A stretch of DNA of 64,000 bases from Octadecabacter temperatus. Lineage in GTDB: Bacteria; Pseudomonadota; Alphaproteobacteria; Rhodobacterales; Rhodobacteraceae. Position numbers and translations under genes: made by a program. Of this stretch, positions 28,634 through 36,877 are shown in pieces; within the stretch, counting starts at the first letter, position 1, and every line of letters starts with the position of its first letter. The stretch spans positions 2,294,001 through 2,358,000 of the forward strand of contig NZ_CP012160.1 of assembly GCF_001187845.1 (NCBI RefSeq). The letters run 5' to 3'. The notes beneath the pieces were generated by a model. That model had not been told where the DNA came from. It saw only the letters and a program-made list of their open reading frames with translations, and ran no database searches.

Positions 28634-29323
28634 GTGCGGGAATTTTTCTTAGACGAATCTGGGGAACTTGGCTTTTCTAAAAGGTCGAGTAAAAGGTTTC
28701 TAATAGCAATTATTGAAGCGAGACAGCCCAAGCGGTTGAAGAACGCGTTGCGTAAAGAAAAGAAGCGTCTCCACGATCTTGGCTGGCCAAGGGATGTTGA
28801 GATCAAGGGGGCTTCGTTGTTCCGTTCACATTTGAATGAACAAATTCCATCAGAAATCTCAGATCATCGAGAAGAAAACCTCCAGCGGATTATTCGCCGA
28901 ATCCTCTCCTGTGACACACACCCAAACTACATTTGTGTTGAAAAGGACCGCTTGAGTGAGAACCTTCGAACCGCACCCTATGGAATCGCCTACAACTTCT
29001 TTGCCGCTCGGCTTTTCTGTAAACTTGCTGAAAAGTACCCGGAGGATGGTCTGCAACTGATAGTAGACCAACGTAACAAGGAGACGCACGCACATATGCC
29101 ATTCGACGGCTACCTTCAAACTAAGGTGATCGCTGACAACGCTCACGCTGCCGGCTTTACAATCTCACATGAGAACTCCGAAAAATGGTTGGGTCTTCAG
29201 GCGGTTGATTTCATTTCTTGGGGGATGTTTCGCCATTTCGAACATGGAGATGATCAGTTCTGCAAGATCATCTATCCGAACTGCAGTATTACCGATCACT
29301 TCTACACAAAAAAGCCCGCCTAA
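28634..29323 (+). CDS. DUF3800 family protein (RNase H-like fold)
   Basis: 229 residues from GTG at 28634. The family pattern is present: FFLDESGELG with the first Asp at residue 7, LIVDQRNKETHAH with the second, and WLGLQAVDFISWGMFRHFEHGD with the third. These match an RNase H-like acidic cluster, so a nuclease role is possible. The gene is visibly more A+T-rich than its neighbours, with codons such as AAA, TTT and TCT where carB uses G/C-ending ones. This suggests recent transfer. DUF3800 genes often occur among mobile or defence genes. A terminator overlaps its end. Confidence 0.8.
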   Translation: MREFFLDESGELGFSKRSSKRFLIAIIEARQPKRLKNALRKEKKRLHDLGWPRDVEIKGASLFRSHLNEQIPSEISDHREENLQRIIRRILSCDTHPNYICVEKDRLSENLRTAPYGIAYNFFAARLFCKLAEKYPEDGLQLIVDQRNKETHAHMPFDGYLQTKVIADNAHAAGFTISHENSEKWLGLQAVDFISWGMFRHFEHGDDQFCKIIYPNCSITDHFYTKKPA

Positions 29324-29339
29324 AAAGGCAGGCTTTTTT
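29308..29339 (+). terminator. Terminator overlapping the DUF3800 stop
   Basis: AAAAAAGCC pairs with GGCTTTTTT and an inner GCCT with AGGC, then TTTTTTG. A textbook intrinsic terminator that could act in both directions. The stem contains the TAA stop. 29340-29561 shows nothing further I can name. Confidence 0.85.
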
Positions 29340-29561
29340 GTGTTACGACCCTAGAAACGGCTATGACACACATAGCTTATCTATTCAGACGTTGGCTCTA
29401 GGACTTACCGCAACAATCAGAAGGTAGTATGCACCAAGCGACTTGTCAACTAACCGCTTGATACGTTCAGTACGTTCGCTTCACAAAATTTAAGTAAATT
29501 TGGACAAGTGGTTTGCAAGAATTTTCTCAATTCACGTCCCCCTCACCTCCCCTTCTCCCCA

Positions 29562-30053
29562 TCACATCAAAGGCCGCTCCGTCCCCTTCAACACCCGCTT
29601 ACGCGGTTTCCCCGAAGCCTTTCTCTTCGCCACCTTCGGTTTCCCCACCTCAGCCAGCATCCGATCCGTATCGCCCCACTCCGGCTTGCGCCGTGCCTTC
29701 TCCAGCACCTTTTCAGGGCGCAGCACATAATCCGACGTGTCCGGCCCCTCGATCAGTTTCGCCAGCCGGAAATGCATATAGGCGCGCAGCACGCGGTTGA
29801 TCCGCGCCTGATATCCCGTCCCAAGCCCTTTGAAGAACTTCACCACATCCGTATCCAGCCGGATTGAAATCGCCGTGCGGTTTGGGTCGCGACGGTCTTT
29901 GTCCTCCCAAATGCGGTCCCAGTCGCGCGGCAATGCGGAATATTCGTGTAGATAGCCCAGCAGCTCGTGTTCCATCATCTTCATCGCATCGACGCCGTAG
30001 CCCCAATGCAGTTTCTCGGTCTTGGTCATCTTGTCGGGTTCAACTTTGCGCAT
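29562..30053 (-). CDS. BrnA-type antitoxin family protein without a BrnT partner
   Basis: 163 residues. The core at about 62-92 (AISIRLDTDVVKFFKGLGTG followed by YQARINRVLRAY) is the ribbon-helix-helix-like BrnA signature that both binds DNA and neutralises the RNase toxin BrnT. Here the protein carries about 60 extra residues before the core and a long basic C-terminal tail (GKPRKRVLKGTERP), and no BrnT-like frame lies on either side. It may be a stand-alone regulator. Upstream is the 185-base gap before the KAS III-like gene, from which it diverges. Confidence 0.75.
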   Translation of the reverse strand: MRKVEPDKMTKTEKLHWGYGVDAMKMMEHELLGYLHEYSALPRDWDRIWEDKDRRDPNRTAISIRLDTDVVKFFKGLGTGYQARINRVLRAYMHFRLAKLIEGPDTSDYVLRPEKVLEKARRKPEWGDTDRMLAEVGKPKVAKRKASGKPRKRVLKGTERPLM

Positions 30054-30238
30054 GGGGTCACTCCTCGGATTTGGCGCCAGTCTGCGACCAAATCCGCAAC
30101 AAATCCCTGCCCCAGCGAACGTTGCACGCTGCTATACGCAATCTATACGCGATATATACGGTTTCTATACGCAGCGTTCCCCTTGCGTTTTTTGCGCCCT
30201 TAGGCCCCTATGATTGCTCAGTAAATAGGGGATTAAAG

Positions 30239-31357
30239 ATGTTCAGCGCAGCCATTACCGGAACCGGCGTTTTCACCCCCGAACACACCATCACAAACGA
30301 CGAATTGGTGGCCGCATTCAACGCCTACGCCGATCTGTTTAATGCCGAAAACGCCGATGCAATTGCCGCTGGGACCGTTGATGCGAAACCCCAATCCTCC
30401 AGCGAGTTTGTCTTTGCCGCCTCAGGGATTGAACGGCGCTATGTGCTTGATAAAACGGGCGTTCTTGATCCAACACGTATGCACCCTAAGCTGCCGGATC
30501 GCGCAGATGATGAACCGAGCTTGATGGCTGAGATGGCCGTTGATGCGTCACTTCAGGCAATGGTGCAGGCCGGAAAATCCGCCGATGATATTGATGCTGT
30601 GATCTGTGCGGCCTCCAACCACGAACGCGCCTACCCCGCAATTGCCGTTGAAATTCAAGACCTTCTGGAAATCAAAGGGTTCGCCTTTGACATGAACGTC
30701 GCCTGTTCCAGCGCGACCTTCGGCATCCAAATGGCCGCCGACATGATCAAGGCTGGCAGTATTTCAAGCGCGCTTGTTGTCTGCCCCGAGATTTGTTCCG
30801 CCCATCTGGAATGGCGTGATCGCGACTGCCATTTCATCTTCGGTGACGTTGCAACCGCCGTTTTGGTCGAGCGTGACGAAGGCCTGCAAGGGGATCATTT
30901 CAAGATCAAGTCCACCAATCTGGCGACGCAATTTTCGAATAATATCCGCAATAACAACGGCTTCTTGCGCCGCACACGTGACCAAATGGAAGACCGCCGC
31001 GACATGCAATTCATGCAGAATGGCCGCAAAGTGTTCAAAGAAGTGCTTCCAATGGTCAGCAAACACATCACTGAGCATTTGAACGATAGCGGCGTTCAAG
31101 CGGCTGATCTTAAACGCCTCTGGCTGCACCAAGCCAACAAAACGATGAATGATTACATCGGCAAAAAGGTTTTGGGCCGCGAACCGGAAGCGGATGAGCA
31201 ACCAAATATCCTGCAAGATTACGCCAACACGTCCTCGGCGGGGTCCATCATCGCATTTTCGAAATATTCATCCGATCTTAACCCAGGGGATATAGGGTTG
31301 ATCTGTTCGTTTGGTGCTGGTTACTCTGTCGGTTCTGTCATCCTCGAACGCGCGTAA
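30239..31357 (+). CDS. Beta-ketoacyl-ACP synthase III-like enzyme
   Basis: 372 residues from ATG at 30239; a frame open further upstream overlaps the BrnA gene and has no ribosome site. The KAS III triad is complete: Cys156 in NVACSSATFG, His297 in WLHQANKTMND and Asn330 in DYANTSSAGS. The N-terminal half has a stretch of about 30 residues (AFNAYADLFNAENADAIAAG) not found in standard FabH, so it belongs to a longer subgroup and the substrate may differ from acetyl-CoA plus malonyl-ACP. A 26-residue lipoprotein gene follows by 4 bases. Confidence 0.85.
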   Translation: MFSAAITGTGVFTPEHTITNDELVAAFNAYADLFNAENADAIAAGTVDAKPQSSSEFVFAASGIERRYVLDKTGVLDPTRMHPKLPDRADDEPSLMAEMAVDASLQAMVQAGKSADDIDAVICAASNHERAYPAIAVEIQDLLEIKGFAFDMNVACSSATFGIQMAADMIKAGSISSALVVCPEICSAHLEWRDRDCHFIFGDVATAVLVERDEGLQGDHFKIKSTNLATQFSNNIRNNNGFLRRTRDQMEDRRDMQFMQNGRKVFKEVLPMVSKHITEHLNDSGVQAADLKRLWLHQANKTMNDYIGKKVLGREPEADEQPNILQDYANTSSAGSIIAFSKYSSDLNPGDIGLICSFGAGYSVGSVILERA

Positions 31358-31361
31358 GGGC

Positions 31362-31442
31362 ATGAAAATGAAAGTATTTATCGCAATTATGGCTCTAACA
31401 GTGCTATCCGCCTGCGGAATTCCATTTATTCCTTTTGTTTAG
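31362..31442 (+). CDS. Tiny lipoprotein, 26 residues
   Basis: ATG at 31362 (or 31368) gives MKMKVFIAIMALTVLSACGI and a hydrophobic six-residue mature tail, then TAG. The signal helix ends in a perfect lipobox LSAC, so the mature product would be a lipid-anchored peptide of nine residues from the Cys. AAGGG lies before the start, 4 bases after the KAS III-like gene. Similar minimal lipoproteins are common in this bacterial family as I remember, with unknown roles. Expression is unproven. Confidence 0.6.
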   Translation: MKMKVFIAIMALTVLSACGIPFIPFV

Positions 31443-31448
31443 AATAAC

Positions 31449-32171
31449 TTAGCCATTCACGCGCTTATGAACGTCTTCGAGGGTCTCAACGCGCTCTGAA
31501 TAGCGATCCACCAACATATCTTTGCGTCCGCGCGTCATTACGGTGAATCGCGCCAGTTCTTCCATGACGTCGACGATTCGGTTGTAGAGCGACGATGGCT
31601 TCATGCGTCCGTCTTCAAATTCCTTCCATGCCATTGGAACCGAAGATTGATTTGGGATCGTCACCATGCGCATCCAACGGCCCAGAATTCGCATCTGGTT
31701 CACGGCGTTGAACGACTGGGACCCACCAGACACCTGCATCACGGCAAGCGTTTTTCCTTGGGTCGGGCGGATGCCTCCGATGGGCGCCAGCGGCACCCAA
31801 TCAATTTGCGATTTCATGATGCCCGTCATAGCTCCGTGACGTTCCGGCGATGACCAAACCATGCCCTCAGACCACATGACCAAGTCACGCAGTTCGGCAA
31901 CTTTCGGATGATCTGCTGGCGCGTCATCAGGCAGGGGCAGCCCACGCGGGTCAAACATTTTGGTTTCGCACCCGAGGGCACGCAAAACACGCGCGCCTTC
32001 TTCAGCTGCTGCACGTGAATAACTGGTGTCTCGAACAGAACCATACAGCAACAAAATGCGCGGTGCATGATCTGGTTCATCGGGGCCGACAAGAGACGAA
32101 AAATCCAGCCTTTTCAATACCCCAACAACGATGTTGGGCATATCAGTCGTGTCTACTTCAGCCACTTTCAT
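31449..32171 (-). CDS. arsH: ArsH-type NADPH-dependent flavin oxidoreductase
   Basis: 240 residues. [20 protein letters not shown] is the FMN phosphate loop of Ars[22 protein letters not shown] and [24 protein letters not shown] are also characteristic. ArsH oxidises trivalent organoarsenicals or reduces quinones. No other ars genes are in the window. Instead it overlaps the stop of an HTH-like gene by 14 bases, so the two are coupled. Confidence 0.9.
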   Translation of the reverse strand: MKVAEVDTTDMPNIVVGVLKRLDFSSLVGPDEPDHAPRILLLYGSVRDTSYSRAAAEEGARVLRALGCETKMFDPRGLPLPDDAPADHPKVAELRDLVMWSEGMVWSSPERHGAMTGIMKSQIDWVPLAPIGGIRPTQGKTLAVMQVSGGSQSFNAVNQMRILGRWMRMVTIPNQSSVPMAWKEFEDGRMKPSSLYNRIVDVMEELARFTVMTRGRKDMLVDRYSERVETLEDVHKRVNG

Positions 32172-32610
32172 CTTCCAGGTGGAGCTTCATATCAACCAGC
32201 ACCTTTTGCAGTTCAACAGTCTCACGCAACAGGCGCTTGGCCTCGTTCACGGTGATAACGCCGTCCTCGATTGAGAGCTGATATTCACCCATCAGCATCG
32301 CAAACCGCTGGCTAAGTGAAATAACATCCGAATTAATTCCGCCTTCGGAATTCTTGGGGGCAGTGTCTTTGTTCAACATGCTCCCGTGCAGCTCTGCCAG
32401 TGCGGATGTGACATGCGGATAACTCGCCGCAGCCTCCAACTGTGCCACTGCGTCTACGGGCATAAAGCGGTCAGAATGTTCATCTGAATCCGAGTAGTAC
32501 CGCCCAAGCGTTGCCTTTGATTTACCCGTCAATTCACACGCGGGCTCAATCCCAACGTCTTTCACGAGAGCCTCAGTGTGCTTTTTCAAGTAGCTGCCAA
32601 TACCAGACAT
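32158..32610 (-). CDS. Conserved HTH-like protein next to arsH
   Basis: 150 residues from ATG at 32610, chosen for GGGACGA upstream; the frame continues 80 residues further with no ribosome site and poor protein character. Residues 22-48 ([18 protein letters not shown]) look like a helix-turn-helix with the turn at GKSK, followed by an alpha-helical remainder ([21 protein letters not shown] and a C-terminal coiled segment [15 protein letters not shown]). It probably binds nucleic acid, but this is inferred. The protein is of a kind frequent in Rhodobacterales. Coupled to arsH. Confidence 0.65.
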   Translation of the reverse strand: MSGIGSYLKKHTEALVKDVGIEPACELTGKSKATLGRYYSDSDEHSDRFMPVDAVAQLEAAASYPHVTSALAELHGSMLNKDTAPKNSEGGINSDVISLSQRFAMLMGEYQLSIEDGVITVNEAKRLLRETVELQKVLVDMKLHLEDESG

Positions 32611-32927
32611 ATTTGTCGTCCCTCTATCTGATGGAAGCGGGGAATGCCCCAATGCTTTTCCCATAAACCACCCTATCCATCCCTGACAGATATAGCGGTA
32701 GGGTTCGTTTGGGAAGACCAGAACACCACAGAGATCGGCGTCCCCAACGTCGAAGGGCCAAGGCCCGGACCCCATCCAACGGACAGGTGGCTCGCCATTT
32801 GTATCCCGGTTCCCTTGGCCCACTGTTTCGAAGGGCTCTTTGTAGCCCGCCACTCACGGGCGAAACATACGAATTGATCCGCTGTCGAGGCTTGCAACAC
32901 CCTCGATGGCGGTTCATTTTCCGCCGC
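32611..32927. ncRNA. 317-base gene-free stretch with a structured-RNA-like inverted repeat
   Basis: No credible gene on either strand. A perfect 9-bp inverted repeat (GGGCCAAGG at 32755-32763, CCTTGGCCC at 32813-32821) encloses a second pair (CCGG at 32765 and 32806). Further short hairpins lie at 32639-32650 (GGGG/CCCC, tetraloop) and 32845-32861 (GCCCG/CGGGC). It could be a small RNA such as a 6S-like RNA, or a leader of tdk or of the HTH-like gene. Strand and identity are open. Confidence 0.35.
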
Positions 32928-33524
32928 ATGGCTAAACTTTATTTCAACTACTCAACGATGAACGCTGGCAAATCGACTGTTTTGCTCCAAGCGGCGCATA
33001 ACTATGCCGAACGCGGCATGCAGACCTACCTGCTTACGGCGCAATTCGACAACCGCGCGGGCGAAGGACGAATCGCCAGTCGGATCGGGATTGGCGAAGC
33101 AGCAGATACGTTTTCCATCAGCGATGATCTTTTCCGCAAAATCGAGGGCCGCCTTGGCAAAGGCCCTTGCGCTTGCGTGTTTATCGACGAGGCACAGTTC
33201 CTGAGTTCCGATCAAGTCTGGCAGCTTGCCCGCGCGGTTGATGACCTTGGCGTTCCGGTCATGGCATACGGTCTGCGTGTTGATTTCCAAGGAGAGCTAT
33301 TCCCCGGCTCTGCAACGCTTCTCGCGCTGGCTGATGAAATGCGCGAAGTCAGGACTATCTGTTTTTGCGGTAAAAAAGCCACGATGGTGGTGCGCAAAGA
33401 TGCGAATGGCGATGTGGTTACCGGCGGCAATCAAGTTCAGATTGGGGGCAACGAGTCCTACGTCAGCCTGTGCCGCCGTCATTGGCGCGAAGCGATGGAC
33501 GATGGCGACGACACGTTGGTTTAA
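32928..33524 (+). CDS. tdk: Thymidine kinase
   Basis: 198 residues from ATG at 32928. TMNAGKSTVLLQAAHNY is the P-loop, CVFIDEAQFLSSDQVWQ the Walker B/DEAQF motif, and LRVDFQGELFPGSATLLALAD the lasso-type substrate segment. Zinc Cys residues sit in CFCGKKATMV and near VSLCRRHW. It phosphorylates thymidine in the salvage pathway. A longer open frame to 32709 is not protein-like. The end overlaps a small membrane gene by 23 bases. Confidence 0.93.
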   Translation: MAKLYFNYSTMNAGKSTVLLQAAHNYAERGMQTYLLTAQFDNRAGEGRIASRIGIGEAADTFSISDDLFRKIEGRLGKGPCACVFIDEAQFLSSDQVWQLARAVDDLGVPVMAYGLRVDFQGELFPGSATLLALADEMREVRTICFCGKKATMVVRKDANGDVVTGGNQVQIGGNESYVSLCRRHWREAMDDGDDTLV

Positions 33525-33927
33525 GATCACCCTAATTGCACTTTGCAGCCTTGCGATTTGTGCCGCCGCGGCTTTCGCCTACGTCATTTGGACCATAGGC
33601 GACTCCTCTTGGAAACTTTCAGGAATGGATGATGCGCATTTGGCCGCGCGTGACGAATTTAAAGCCTCACTTAGTACGCAAACTTGCCTGACACGCGAAA
33701 CCATTATCGAGGAAGCAAATCGGCGCGATTGGCCTGTAAGAGACCAGTCAGATTTCTTCTGGTGCCACGCCCCAACAGGTCTTTCAAATTGGTTGCGCGT
33801 CCAAGTCGAACCCTCACTCCTCATGTCCACAGAAGACGAGAACGCGGCCTTCTACGGGTTTGATAGCGACGGTTGTTCAGTCGATTGGTCTTACGCTAGT
33901 GGCGAAGGCACGACCTGTCCCAACTAG
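33502..33927 (+). CDS. Hypothetical membrane-anchored protein, 141 residues
   Basis: ATG at 33502 lies inside tdk. The product has one N-terminal hydrophobic helix (about 10-29), either a membrane anchor or an uncleaved signal, and an extracytoplasmic domain with three Cys residues (QTCLTR, DFFWCHAPTG, DGCSVDW) plus one near the C-terminus (TTCPN). Two disulfides in the periplasm are therefore possible. I do not recognise the family. Confidence 0.6.
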   Translation: MATTRWFKITLIALCSLAICAAAAFAYVIWTIGDSSWKLSGMDDAHLAARDEFKASLSTQTCLTRETIIEEANRRDWPVRDQSDFFWCHAPTGLSNWLRVQVEPSLLMSTEDENAAFYGFDSDGCSVDWSYASGEGTTCPN

Positions 33928-33977
33928 CCACCCCCCGCCTTCTTTGGCTCGTAAATACTCAAAACGCCCAAGCCAGC

Positions 33978-34928
33978 CTAGTTCACCCGCTGCGGTGGGT
34001 TACCGCCGTCCCGCCACACAATGATGTTATCAAGCGCCATTTGCCCCATCGCTTGACGGGTTTCTTGCGTGGCTGACCCAAGATGCGGCAGCAGAACACA
34101 GTTTTCCATGGCACGCAGACGTTCAGGCACAAACGGCTCGTTCTCATAAACATCAAGCCCGGCACCAGCGATAGCACCCTTCTCGAGTGCATCGATCAAC
34201 GCGTTCTCATCCACGACTTCGCCGCGAGAAATGTTAATGAAAATGCCTGTCGGCTTCATCGCCGCAATCGCAGCCGCATCAATCAGTTTCATTGTCTCTG
34301 CGCCCCCTGGGGTCGCAACGACAACGAAATCCGCCTCCGTCATTACGGCATTCAAGTCATCCAACTGCAGTGCGGCAACTTTCGTCGATTTCGGGGACCG
34401 GTTGTGGAACACCACTTTCATCCCAAATCCGTAGTGGCAGCGTTCTGCAATCGCCTGACCGATCCGCCCCATCCCAACGATGCCAAGCGTTTTGCCGGTA
34501 ACATGGGTGCCAAGTAGTCCTTTAACATCGAAACCGCCCCAAGCGCCACTGCGCACCATACGTTCACCCTCGCCCGCACGTCGCGCCGTGGCCAACAACA
34601 ACGTCAGGGCGATGTCGGCGGTTGCGTCCGTCAGGACATCCGGTGTGTTGGACACGATCACGTCCGCCGCCGCAGCAGCATCCGCATCGATATGGTTATA
34701 GCCAACGCCAAAGTTCCCGATCATCTTGCAGCGAATGTCACCACCAAAGGCTTCAGCCGTGAATGCATCGCCTAAGGTTGGCAAAATCGCGTCATACTCT
34801 GCCAATGCCAGTGCTGCTTGCTCTACGGACAGCGCCCCGCCCTCATGCAGGGTCACATCGAACGTTTTTTGCGCTTGTTCCAAAACTGGGGTCGCGATTG
34901 GGCGGGTGATCAATAGTTTCTTCAGCAC
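33978..34928 (-). CDS. D-2-hydroxyacid dehydrogenase (glyoxylate/hydroxypyruvate reductase type)
   Basis: 316 residues. The NAD-binding Rossmann motif appears as LGIVGMGRIGQAIAERCHYG, the catalytic Arg in INISRGEVVDENAL, Glu in DVYENEP and His in LLPHLGSAT. All match the family that reduces glyoxylate or hydroxypyruvate, or oxidises D-glycerate. It is the last gene of ybjN-proC-csaA-this gene, overlapping the tRNA-binding gene by 7 bases. Confidence 0.88.
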   Translation of the reverse strand: MLKKLLITRPIATPVLEQAQKTFDVTLHEGGALSVEQAALALAEYDAILPTLGDAFTAEAFGGDIRCKMIGNFGVGYNHIDADAAAAADVIVSNTPDVLTDATADIALTLLLATARRAGEGERMVRSGAWGGFDVKGLLGTHVTGKTLGIVGMGRIGQAIAERCHYGFGMKVVFHNRSPKSTKVAALQLDDLNAVMTEADFVVVATPGGAETMKLIDAAAIAAMKPTGIFINISRGEVVDENALIDALEKGAIAGAGLDVYENEPFVPERLRAMENCVLLPHLGSATQETRQAMGQMALDNIIVWRDGGNPPQRVN

Positions 34929-35257
34929 ATTCGCGCTCCTAATGGGATTTCTTTATCCGGTGCGATCAGGACAACGCCGGTGTCGTCGTAAGCGCCCAAT
35001 ATTAAGACTTCGGACATAAACTTGCCGATCTGGCGTGGTGGAAAGTTGATCACGCCCATGACTTGCCGCCCGACAAGCGAGTCAGGAGAGTAGTGGTCGG
35101 TAATTTGGGCCGAAGTCTTACGCTCGCCAATCTCATCTCCGAAATCTACCCACATCTTAATCGCGGGTTTGCGGGCCTCTGGATAAGGTTCTGCGCGGGT
35201 CACGCGACCAACGCGGATGTCGACCTTCATGAAATCGTCAAAGGTAATGTCGCTCAT
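34922..35257 (-). CDS. csaA: CsaA-like tRNA-binding protein
   Basis: 111 residues consisting only of an OB-fold EMAP/tRNA-binding domain: FMKVDIRVGRVTRAEPYPEARKPA, SAQITDHYSPDSLVGRQVMGVINFPPRQIG and SEVLILGAYDD. This matches CsaA, described as an export-related chaperone and a tRNA binder. Overlaps proC by ATGA and the dehydrogenase by 7 bases. Confidence 0.88.
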   Translation of the reverse strand: MSDITFDDFMKVDIRVGRVTRAEPYPEARKPAIKMWVDFGDEIGERKTSAQITDHYSPDSLVGRQVMGVINFPPRQIGKFMSEVLILGAYDDTGVVLIAPDKEIPLGARMC

Positions 35258-36066
35258 TTCCCCAACTCCCGACTGCGATCTGCGGCGGCTTTTACAGCGC
35301 GGCGTAGCAATTTCGGAAAGCCGGTTTCAGCCTCCATCAAGACCTCAAGCGCTGCTTGGGTCGTACCATTGGGTGAGGTCACGTTAATACGCAATTGCTC
35401 GGGTTCATCTTCTGCGTCCTCGGCCAATTGCCCAGCACCACCAACCGTTGCCTTGGCCAATTTCATTGCCAATTCTGCTGGCAACCCTTCGGCTTCCCCT
35501 GCCGCTGCGAGTGTTTCAACAAGGTGGAACACATAGGCCGGACCGGAGCCAGACACAGCCGTGACCGCATCCATTTGGTCCTCATCATCCAAACGCACGA
35601 CCTGACCAACCGCGCTTAGCAACGCGTCCGCGAGGTCCATTTGCACATCGCTGGTATGTTCATTGCCGACAATCGCCGTAATCCCGCGCCCGATGGCCGC
35701 AGGTGTGTTTGGCATAGCGCGAATAATCGGGCTTTGCGCACCGAGGGCATCAGCAAACGTGGCAATCGATGTGCCCGCTGCAACTGACAAGAACACGGTC
35801 TCACCGTTGCCTAACGCCTTCATTGACGGCAATGCCTCGCCCATCATCTGTGGCTTAACTGCGATCAAGGCAACCGCGGGCACCTCAGGCACACCTTCGT
35901 TAATATGCACGCCCGTGCTTTTCAACCACTCGGACGGATACGGATCCAACACCCAAACCGCAGAGGGCGAAAGCCCGTTCGCCAACCAGCCCGCCAACAT
36001 TGCGGACCCCATTTTACCGCACCCCAGCAAAACCATGCCGTGTGTTTCGATTGATGCCAGTGACAT
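35254..36066 (-). CDS. proC: Pyrroline-5-carboxylate reductase
   Basis: 270 residues from ATG at 36066. GMVLLGCGKMGSAMLAGWL is the NADPH site, VFLSVAAGTSIATF and RAMPNTPAAIGRGITA are family markers, and VSGSGPAYVFHLVETLAAAGEAEG forms the C-terminal dimer and substrate helix. Last step of proline synthesis. Its ribosome site (GGGGG) lies inside the 3' arm of a long hairpin, with TTTTTC between arm and start. Confidence 0.93.
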   Translation of the reverse strand: MSLASIETHGMVLLGCGKMGSAMLAGWLANGLSPSAVWVLDPYPSEWLKSTGVHINEGVPEVPAVALIAVKPQMMGEALPSMKALGNGETVFLSVAAGTSIATFADALGAQSPIIRAMPNTPAAIGRGITAIVGNEHTSDVQMDLADALLSAVGQVVRLDDEDQMDAVTAVSGSGPAYVFHLVETLAAAGEAEGLPAELAMKLAKATVGGAGQLAEDAEDEPEQLRINVTSPNGTTQAALEVLMEAETGFPKLLRRAVKAAADRSRELGK

Positions 36067-36070
36067 GAAA

Positions 36071-36117
36071 AACCCCCACCTGTTTGCGCGGATCGTAGGG
36101 CGCGCCAAGCGGGGGTT
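36071..36117 (-). promoter_or_regulatory. Hairpin covering the proC ribosome binding site
   Basis: On the minus strand AACCCCC (36117-36111) pairs with GGGGGTT (36077-36071), enclosing a second stem CGCGC... (36101-36105 with 36086-36090). The 3' arm runs into TTTTTC then the proC start. It could end ybjN transcripts or gate proC translation. Confidence 0.5.
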
Positions 36118-36138
36118 CAAGCGATAGTCGGTAACTGT

Positions 36139-36642
36139 TTACGCGCGACCGTAGGCTTCCGTTATCGCGACCTGTAATGCGTCTGCAGGTTTGCGTTCAG
36201 CCCATGTGACGAGTTGAAACGCTGGGTAGAAACGTTCAGCTGAAAGGACCGCCGCGTTAATCATCGTGTCGATCTGTTCTGGTCCGGCAACCTGCTCACC
36301 TGCAAGCACCAAGCCATAGCGGTAAACCATCAGCTTTTGTTCAGCCCAGAAGGTAAACGCGCCCGCCCAACACATGTCGTTGGTCAGGTTTAGGCATTCA
36401 TAAAGTTCTGCCATGCGATCCGCAGGTGGTTCCATTTCAAACGTACAAATCAGACGTAGGGTTTGGTCATACGCTGACCATGCAAGCGTAATGGCATAGG
36501 TGCGCCACTGGCCTTCGATTTGAAACGCGATTTGGTCGTCGTGGATGCGATCAAATTCCCACGCGTGATGTTCCGCAATGTGCTCGACCAAGTCGATGGG
36601 ATGCGTGTCGTCGCCGTTTTCAAAGTGCTCGATGAGTGCCAT
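36139..36642 (-). CDS. YbjN domain protein
   Basis: 167 residues from ATG at 36642 with GGAGGC upstream. The type III secretion chaperone-like fold of YbjN is suggested by HHAWEFDRIHDDQIAFQIEGQWRTYAITLAWSAYDQTLRLICTF and by the helical NLTNDMCWAGAFTFWAEQ segment. YbjN in E. coli affects motility and stress responses. In this bacterial group the gene regularly precedes proC, as seen here. Function not known. Confidence 0.8.
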   Translation of the reverse strand: MALIEHFENGDDTHPIDLVEHIAEHHAWEFDRIHDDQIAFQIEGQWRTYAITLAWSAYDQTLRLICTFEMEPPADRMAELYECLNLTNDMCWAGAFTFWAEQKLMVYRYGLVLAGEQVAGPEQIDTMINAAVLSAERFYPAFQLVTWAERKPADALQVAITEAYGRA

Positions 36643-36877
36643 GCGATGTAGCCTCCTGTCCAATCCAGAGCGCCTTGGCAGAGGCTATATCTGGTGTACT
36701 GCTCAATGGGAAAGGATACATAGCCCCTTCCTTACTACATATCGTGCGGTCTGGAGGGGCATTCTGTAAACCCTTTTCTTGGGGATAAGCAGGGTTTCGG
36801 CACAAAAATCAGGGGATAAGCTTCGTTTTCAGGTGAAACTGTTAACCTTTGTCCTGATTCTGAAGCGTATTAGGAAG

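Noticed and set aside
29308..29339. Possible attachment-site repeat at the end of the DUF3800 gene
   Set aside because: The repeat is the terminator stem itself, and no second copy was seen near 28590 or 30053.
32611..32853. Upstream extension of the HTH-like gene by about 80 residues
   Set aside because: No ribosome site, and the stretch instead carries inverted repeats. A start at 32610 fits a GGGACGA site.
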